Source: Pseudomonadota bacterium (GTDB lineage: Bacteria > Pseudomonadota > Alphaproteobacteria > Rhizobiales > Tepidamorphaceae). Taken from it: a DNA stretch of 18,836 nucleotides. Positions within the stretch are counted from its first letter, which is position 1. Every line of letters begins with the position of its first letter. Below are positions 14,803 through 18,836 of this stretch, piece by piece. Position numbers and translations under genes: made by a program. The notes under the pieces are model-generated. The model had not been told where the DNA came from, made no database searches, and was given only the letters and a program-made list of their open reading frames with translations. The stretch covers positions 1-18,836 of the forward strand of contig JAEWYT010000145.1 of assembly GCA_023458595.1 (NCBI GenBank). Reading direction: 5' to 3'.

Positions 14803-14810
14803 TGGCGCCT

Positions 14811-15821
14811 TTGAGCCGAAGACAGGAAAACGGGCCGCACGTCATCGCCTTCGGCATGGTCGACCGGTTCTCGCTGATGAGCGAGGTGGCCGCGATCGAC
14901 ACGATGCGCATCGCCAACCGCCTGCTCGGCCGGGAGGCGTATCGCTGGCGGCTGTTGTCGCTGAACGGCGAGCCGGTCTCGGCCTCGAACGGAATCCGCA
15001 TCGAGGCGGAAGGCGGCTTCGAGCTCGCCGAGAGCGCCGACCTGTTCTTCCTCTGCTCCGGTCTCATTCCCCTGCCCGAGCCGCCCGGTGCCTATCACGC
15101 CGCCCTGCAGCGCATATCCAGGGCGGGCGTCGCGGTCGGGGGGCTGTCGACCGGCACGTTCCTGCTGGCGAGCGCAGGACTGCTCGACGGGTATCGCTGC
15201 ACGGTGCACTGGGAGAACCGGCCGGCCTTCATGGAGATGTTCCCCGGCATCGACTGCACGGCCAAGGTCTACGAGATAGACCGCGACCGCTACACGACGT
15301 CGGGCGGGGCGGCGTCCGTGGACCTGATCCTGCAGATCGTCACGCGCGACCACGGCTTCGATCTCGCGGCGGCGATCGCCAACCAGCTTCAGCACGACCG
15401 CATCCGCCCGGCCGACGAGGAGCAGCGCCTCGGCAACCAGAGCTACCTGCATCCCCTGCCCGGCAAGCTGCGCCGGGCGATCGAGATCATGACGAGCCAT
15501 CTCGAGGCGCCGCTGGCGACGGCGACCATCGCGTACCGGACGGGCCTTTCGGCGCGGCAGCTCGAGCGGCTGTTCCAGCGGTATCTGCAGGTCACACCGG
15601 CGCGCTACTACATGCGCCTCAGGCTCGAGCGCGCCCGCGACCTGCTCCTGCACACCAATGTGCCGGTCCTCGACGTCGCGGTCGCGACGGGGTTCACGTC
15701 GAGCTCCTATTTCTCCCAGTGCTACCGCCAGGCCTTCGTGCAGACACCCTCGGCGACGCGGCGGATCGCCGTGATGGCGGGCGAGCGTTCGGAAGCCCGC
15801 GGCGGCGCTAGCGCGCGATGA
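14811..15821 (+). CDS. GATase1-like/AraC transcriptional regulator (GbdR/GlxA type)
   Basis: A 336-residue regulator (349 if started at TTG 14772). The N-terminal half is a DJ-1/PfpI-type glutamine amidotransferase-like domain; the usual nucleophile position is in GGLSTGTFLLASAG, where a serine replaces cysteine, so it is a ligand-sensing, non-catalytic domain. The last 100 residues form an AraC DNA-binding domain with ATATIAYRTGLSARQLERLF and VPVLDVAVATGFTSSSYFSQ. This architecture is that of GbdR and SouR, which respond to glycine betaine, dimethylglycine or sarcosine and activate demethylation genes. Its divergent position next to soxB supports regulation of sox, and the direct repeat at 14741-14772 is a natural binding site. 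Its end overlaps the M20 gene's end by 14 bp. Confidence 0.9.
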   Translation: MSRRQENGPHVIAFGMVDRFSLMSEVAAIDTMRIANRLLGREAYRWRLLSLNGEPVSASNGIRIEAEGGFELAESADLFFLCSGLIPLPEPPGAYHAALQRISRAGVAVGGLSTGTFLLASAGLLDGYRCTVHWENRPAFMEMFPGIDCTAKVYEIDRDRYTTSGGAASVDLILQIVTRDHGFDLAAAIANQLQHDRIRPADEEQRLGNQSYLHPLPGKLRRAIEIMTSHLEAPLATATIAYRTGLSARQLERLFQRYLQVTPARYYMRLRLERARDLLLHTNVPVLDVAVATGFTSSSYFSQCYRQAFVQTPSATRRIAVMAGERSEARGGASAR

Positions 15822-17022
15822 GCGTCCGCAGAGCGGATGCGACGATGGCGGTCGCCGCCTTCAGGTCGCCAAGCTGCAGGTGCTCGTCGGCGCCGTGGGC
15901 GTTCGCTTCCAGGATCGAGCGCGGGCCCGCGCCGTAGAGCACGGTCGGGATGCCGGCCGCCGCGTAGTGGCGCGCGTCCGTGTAGAGCGGCACGCCGGTC
16001 GGGTTCACCTCGACGCCGAGTATCCGCTTCGCCGGCGCCCGTATCGCCGCGACAAGCTTCTCGGACCCGGGCAGCTCGCGCAGGGGCTCGGCCAGCATGA
16101 TGCGTCGGCACTCGACGACCGATCCGGGAACGGCATGGGCGGCCGTCTCGATCAGGTGGACGAGGCGGGATTCGACCGCGGCGCCGTCCTCTTCGGGAAC
16201 GATGCGGCGGTCGATGCGCATGGTGACGCGGTCCGGCACGACGTTGGTGTTTATGCCGCCGGAGACGAGGCCGACCGTCAGCTTCGGCGAGCCGATGCCG
16301 GGCGTCGCGCTCACCATGCCGCCGAGCGCATGGCGCTCCTCATAGAGCGCCGTCAGGATCGCGTTTGCCGCCTCCAGCGCGTCGACGCCGGATTCCGGCA
16401 TTGCCGCATGGGCCTGCCTGCCGCGCACGACGACCTCGAGGTGCAGGCAGCCGTCGTGGGCGGTCGTGATCGCGTAGGAGAAGCCGGCCGAGATCGCCAG
16501 GTCTGGCTTGGTAAGCCCTTGATTGAGCAGCCATTTCGGGCCGACGAAGCCGCCTGCCTCCTCGTCGTAGGTCAGATGCAGCTCGATGGCGCCGTCGAGA
16601 CCGTCGGGGTCGGCTTCGAGGGCCTTCAGGGCGAAGGCATAGGTCGCGAAGTCGGACTTGGACACGGCGACGCCGCGCCCGTAGATCGCGCCGTCCTTCT
16701 CCTCACCGCCATAGGGGTCCATCGTCCAGCCGTCGCCGGGAGGCACCACGTCGCCGTGCGCGTTCAGGGCGATCGTCGGCCCCTGACCGGAACCGAAGGT
16801 GCGGCGCACGATGAGGTTCTCGACACTCACCATGCCGTGGCTGCCGACGATGTCGGCGGGAACCGGATGGCGCTCGACCGCGAAGCCGAGGGCCTCCAGC
16901 AGCACCGCCGCGCGCTCGGCATGGCGGGCGCAATCGCCCGGCGGATTGTCGCTCGGGATCCGCACGAGCTCCTTCAGGAAGGCGACCTCGTCGGCCCAGT
17001 TGGCTTCGATCGCGTCGGTCAT
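15808..17022 (-). CDS. M20-family hydrolase with degenerate metal site
   Basis: A 404-residue protein of the ArgE/DapE/CPG2 type. Retained residues are His89 (NAHGDVVP), Glu154-Glu155 (TYDEEAGG), His205 of the dimerisation domain (QAHAAMPE) and His376 (NAHGADEH). The bridging-Asp motif GRGxxDxK reads GRGVAVSK, so Val120 replaces the Asp (Asp124 follows), and the GEP-type acidic ligand position reads SAGFS (Gly180). Thus two of five usual ligands are absent by eye alignment. It may use one metal, use neighbouring residues, or have a different activity. It is co-directional with uraD with only 13 bp between, preceded by GGGGAGG, so a role in purine or amide catabolism is plausible but unproven. 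ArgE-type amidase or N-carbamoyl hydrolase functions are possible. Confidence 0.82.
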   Translation of the reverse strand: MTDAIEANWADEVAFLKELVRIPSDNPPGDCARHAERAAVLLEALGFAVERHPVPADIVGSHGMVSVENLIVRRTFGSGQGPTIALNAHGDVVPPGDGWTMDPYGGEEKDGAIYGRGVAVSKSDFATYAFALKALEADPDGLDGAIELHLTYDEEAGGFVGPKWLLNQGLTKPDLAISAGFSYAITTAHDGCLHLEVVVRGRQAHAAMPESGVDALEAANAILTALYEERHALGGMVSATPGIGSPKLTVGLVSGGINTNVVPDRVTMRIDRRIVPEEDGAAVESRLVHLIETAAHAVPGSVVECRRIMLAEPLRELPGSEKLVAAIRAPAKRILGVEVNPTGVPLYTDARHYAAAGIPTVLYGAGPRSILEANAHGADEHLQLGDLKAATAIVASALRTLIAR

Positions 17023-17035
17023 GTGCGGCCTCCCC

Positions 17036-17551
17036 TCATTCGGCGATCCGGTCTTCGAGCCGGAACCGCATGATACGGCAAACCTGTTCGAGCGCGGTCG
17101 CGAGCTCGCTTGCCCGGTCGTTGCCGATGCGCGCCTCGAAGGACGCGAGTATGTCGTGCTTGGTCGCCCCGCGCACGGCCAGGATGAACGGAAAGCCGAA
17201 GCGCTCGCGATAGGCCGCGTTCAGTGCGGTGAAACGGGCGAATTCGGCGGGCGTGAGCCTGTCGAGGCCGGCGCCTGCCTGTTCGGAGCGGGAGTCCGTG
17301 CCGATTTCTCCCGCGATCGCCGCACGGCCGGCCAGGTCCGGATGGGCGTTCAGAAGGGCGAGTTGGGCGTCCTCCCCCGCCGAGCGAACCGTGTCGGCGA
17401 ACGCCTCGACCATCGCCTCTGGACCGGCGAACGGCCGGGCGTCGTCGGCCTGTTCGGCGACCCAGGGCGAATGCTCGGCGATGTCGCCGAAGGCCGCGAC
17501 GAACGCGGCCTTGCCCATCGCGTTCACGTCTTTCAGCTTGCAAGGCGTCAC
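17036..17551 (-). CDS. uraD: OHCU decarboxylase
   Basis: A 171-residue enzyme that converts 2-oxo-4-hydroxy-4-carboxy-5-ureidoimidazoline to S-allantoin, the third step of urate oxidation. Catalytic His70 (LLNAHPDLAGRAA) and Glu90 (SEQAGAGLD) are present, as is the family's FEARIGN segment near the C-terminus. The GTG start at 17551-17549 overlaps the puuD stop (GTGA), with GAGG upstream; it restores the usual N-terminal helix before NAMGKAAFVAAFG. ATG 17518 is a less likely alternative. Tight coupling to puuD fits their consecutive roles. The intervening 5-hydroxyisourate hydrolase is not encoded in the window, and the step can also run spontaneously, though without stereochemical control. 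Confidence 0.93.
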   Translation of the reverse strand: MTPCKLKDVNAMGKAAFVAAFGDIAEHSPWVAEQADDARPFAGPEAMVEAFADTVRSAGEDAQLALLNAHPDLAGRAAIAGEIGTDSRSEQAGAGLDRLTPAEFARFTALNAAYRERFGFPFILAVRGATKHDILASFEARIGNDRASELATALEQVCRIMRFRLEDRIAE

Positions 17552-18732
17552 CGGTTCGCCTCGATCCAGGCGCCGAGCTGGTCGCGTTCGTGGTCGGTCA
17601 TGCCGGTCTCGTTGCCGAGCGGCATGGCGTCGCCGCGCACGGCCTGGGCCTCGACCCGTTCGGCGAAGCGGCGCAGGTCCGGCAGCGTGTCGAGCACGAC
17701 ATCGGCGGGTGGCTCCTCGAAGCCTTCGTGCGCGGGGTGCGGGGAATGGCACATGACGCAATGGGTATCGAGGATCGCCAATACCTCCTGGTCGCCCGGC
17801 ACCGGTACCGCCGCCTCGCGGCGCTCGTCGGGCTTGGTCAGGAAGATCGCGCCGACAAGGGCGATCGCGGCGGCCGGCAGCGCCCAGGAATAGGTCTGGA
17901 AGGCGTCGCCGGCATCGGCGCGGTTGATGAAATGGCGCACCATCGCGCCGATCACCAGGATGAAGGCGACGACCAGCCAGGTGTGCGGATGGCTGTAGAG
18001 CATCGGGTAGTGGCCGCTGACCATCATCAGCAGCACGGGTAGCGTCAGGTAGTTGTTGTGGGTCGAGCGCTGCTTGCCGATCTGGCCGAGCTTCGGGTCG
18101 GGTTCCTCGCCCCTTATCAGCGAGGCGGTCATCTTCCGCTGGTTCGGAATGATCACCATGAAGACGTTCGCCGCCATCATGGTGCCGACCAGCGCGCCGA
18201 CATGTATGAGCGCGGCGCGGCCCGAAAAGACGTGGCTGAAGAGAAGGGCCCCTAGGCAGATCTCGGCGAAGACGGCGATCCCGAGCAGGGCCGGCCTCTG
18301 CCCGACGGGCGACCGGCACAGCCCGTCGTAGACGAGCCAGCCGGCGGCGAGGCTCGCGACCGAGATCGCGATCGCCTCGCCGGGGGCGAGATCGAGCACG
18401 TCGGGGTCGATCAGATAGGCGGTCGCGTTGAAATAGTACTGCAGGATCAACAGCGCGAAGCCGGTCATCCAGGTGAGGTAGGCCTCCCAGATGAACCAGT
18501 GGAGGTCTTCCGGCAGCCTTTCCGGAGCGACCGTGTATTTCTCGACGTGATAGAAGCCGCCGCCGTGCACCAGCCACGACGTGCCGTAGACGCCGGGGTT
18601 CATCGCGTCACGCCTGCGCAGGCTGAGGTCCAGCCAGACGAAATAGAACGATGCGCCGATCCACCCCACGCCGAAGACGAAGTGGGCCCAGCGGACGAGC
18701 AGGTTCAGCCAGTCGAGCAGAAAGGCGAGCAT
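17548..18732 (-). CDS. puuD: Membrane-bound urate hydroxylase with cytochrome c domain
   Basis: A 394-residue protein. About eight hydrophobic segments form the N-terminal PuuD (DUF989) membrane domain, starting LAFLLDWLNLLVRWAHFVFGVGWIGASFYFVW. A C-terminal c-type cytochrome domain has heme motif CVMCH at 325-329 and probable axial Met370 (GDAMPLG). It oxidises urate to 5-hydroxyisourate, passing electrons to the respiratory chain through the heme instead of making H2O2 as soluble uricase does. The ATG at 18732 has no clear ribosome-binding site, so the start is moderately certain. It opens the puuD-uraD-M20 operon. Upstream lies only the palindrome and window end. Confidence 0.94.
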   Translation of the reverse strand: MLAFLLDWLNLLVRWAHFVFGVGWIGASFYFVWLDLSLRRRDAMNPGVYGTSWLVHGGGFYHVEKYTVAPERLPEDLHWFIWEAYLTWMTGFALLILQYYFNATAYLIDPDVLDLAPGEAIAISVASLAAGWLVYDGLCRSPVGQRPALLGIAVFAEICLGALLFSHVFSGRAALIHVGALVGTMMAANVFMVIIPNQRKMTASLIRGEEPDPKLGQIGKQRSTHNNYLTLPVLLMMVSGHYPMLYSHPHTWLVVAFILVIGAMVRHFINRADAGDAFQTYSWALPAAAIALVGAIFLTKPDERREAAVPVPGDQEVLAILDTHCVMCHSPHPAHEGFEEPPADVVLDTLPDLRRFAERVEAQAVRGDAMPLGNETGMTDHERDQLGAWIEANR

Positions 18733-18759
18733 GGCGGGCTACGGTTCGTGCTGCCGCTC

Positions 18760-18796
18760 ACCCCGACCCTCTCCCCGGCGGGGAGAGGGGCGGGGT
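18760..18796. repeat. GC-rich palindrome (REP-like repeat or hairpin) upstream of puuD
   Basis: Two 18-bp arms, 18760-18777 and 18779-18796, are inverted copies with one mismatch and a single-base spacer (core CCCTCTCCCCG-G-CGGGGAGAGGG). Such C/T-rich palindromes are common dispersed intergenic repeats in high-GC proteobacteria. A transcription terminator or recombination-prone hairpin is also possible, but neither side has a T-run. A palindrome followed by a G run also suits an assembly endpoint. Confidence 0.6.
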
Positions 18797-18824
18797 GCGG
18801 GGGTGGGCCGCGCCCCGCGGAGGA

Positions 18825-18836
18825 GGGGGGGGGGGG
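18825..18836. other. Terminal 12-G homopolymer, probable sequencing artefact
   Basis: The window ends in 12 consecutive G after AGGA, within an already G-rich tail. Runs of this type at a contig end often come from two-colour sequencing chemistry read-through. Do not treat it as biological without an independent read. Confidence 0.55.

Noticed and set aside
14772..14810. TTG 14772 as start of the GATase1-AraC gene
   Set aside because: It overlaps the second operator repeat and has no ribosome-binding site, whereas TTG 14811 has AGGAG 8 nt before it.

Overview
The window is high-GC DNA with alphaproteobacterial, probably Hyphomicrobiales (Rhizobiales), gene content: heterotetrameric sarcosine oxidase, the membrane-bound cytochrome c urate hydroxylase PuuD, a GbdR/GlxA-type AraC regulator, and dense operons with GTG and TTG starts. 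It looks like a whole contig or nearly so. It begins inside an IS3-family transposase gene and ends in a 12-base G run just after a large GC-rich palindrome. The organism assignment is inferred from gene content only.

Left third (1-6912): small accessory units. An IS3-family end (1-124) is followed by about 290 bp without a convincing gene. Next is a tight two-gene unit, a ParD-like ribbon-helix-helix protein and a type I methionine aminopeptidase (map), with a perfect palindrome just upstream. Then come a minus-strand pair (DHFR/RibD-C-like reductase and YciI-like protein), a plus-strand exported TIM-barrel glycosidase-like protein of unknown substrate, and a minus-strand pair (aldo/keto reductase and Tat-exported SnoaL-like protein) divergent from a cupin-AraC regulator.

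Middle (6909-14639): a large MscS-family channel on the minus strand, whose stop codon overlaps that of the AraC gene, followed by a complete soxBDAG operon on the minus strand. The encoded enzyme oxidises sarcosine to glycine and passes the one-carbon unit to tetrahydrofolate. A GATase1/AraC regulator is divergent from soxB. Between them lies an exact 11-bp direct repeat with a 21-bp period, the layout expected for an AraC-family operator.

Right end (15808-18836): a minus-strand operon puuD-uraD-M20 hydrolase. PuuD oxidises urate to 5-hydroxyisourate and UraD decarboxylates OHCU to allantoin. The M20 protein lacks two of the five usual metal ligands, and its role is open. The HIU hydrolase and allantoin-degrading genes are not in the window.

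The sox and urate operons both release small-molecule nitrogen and carbon (glycine plus a one-carbon unit, and allantoin), so the right half is a nitrogenous-compound catabolic island. The least explained items are the ParD-like/MetAP pair with its palindrome, the M20 enzyme with a degenerate metal site, and the two AraC regulators that each have a 21-bp-spaced repeat in a divergent promoter.
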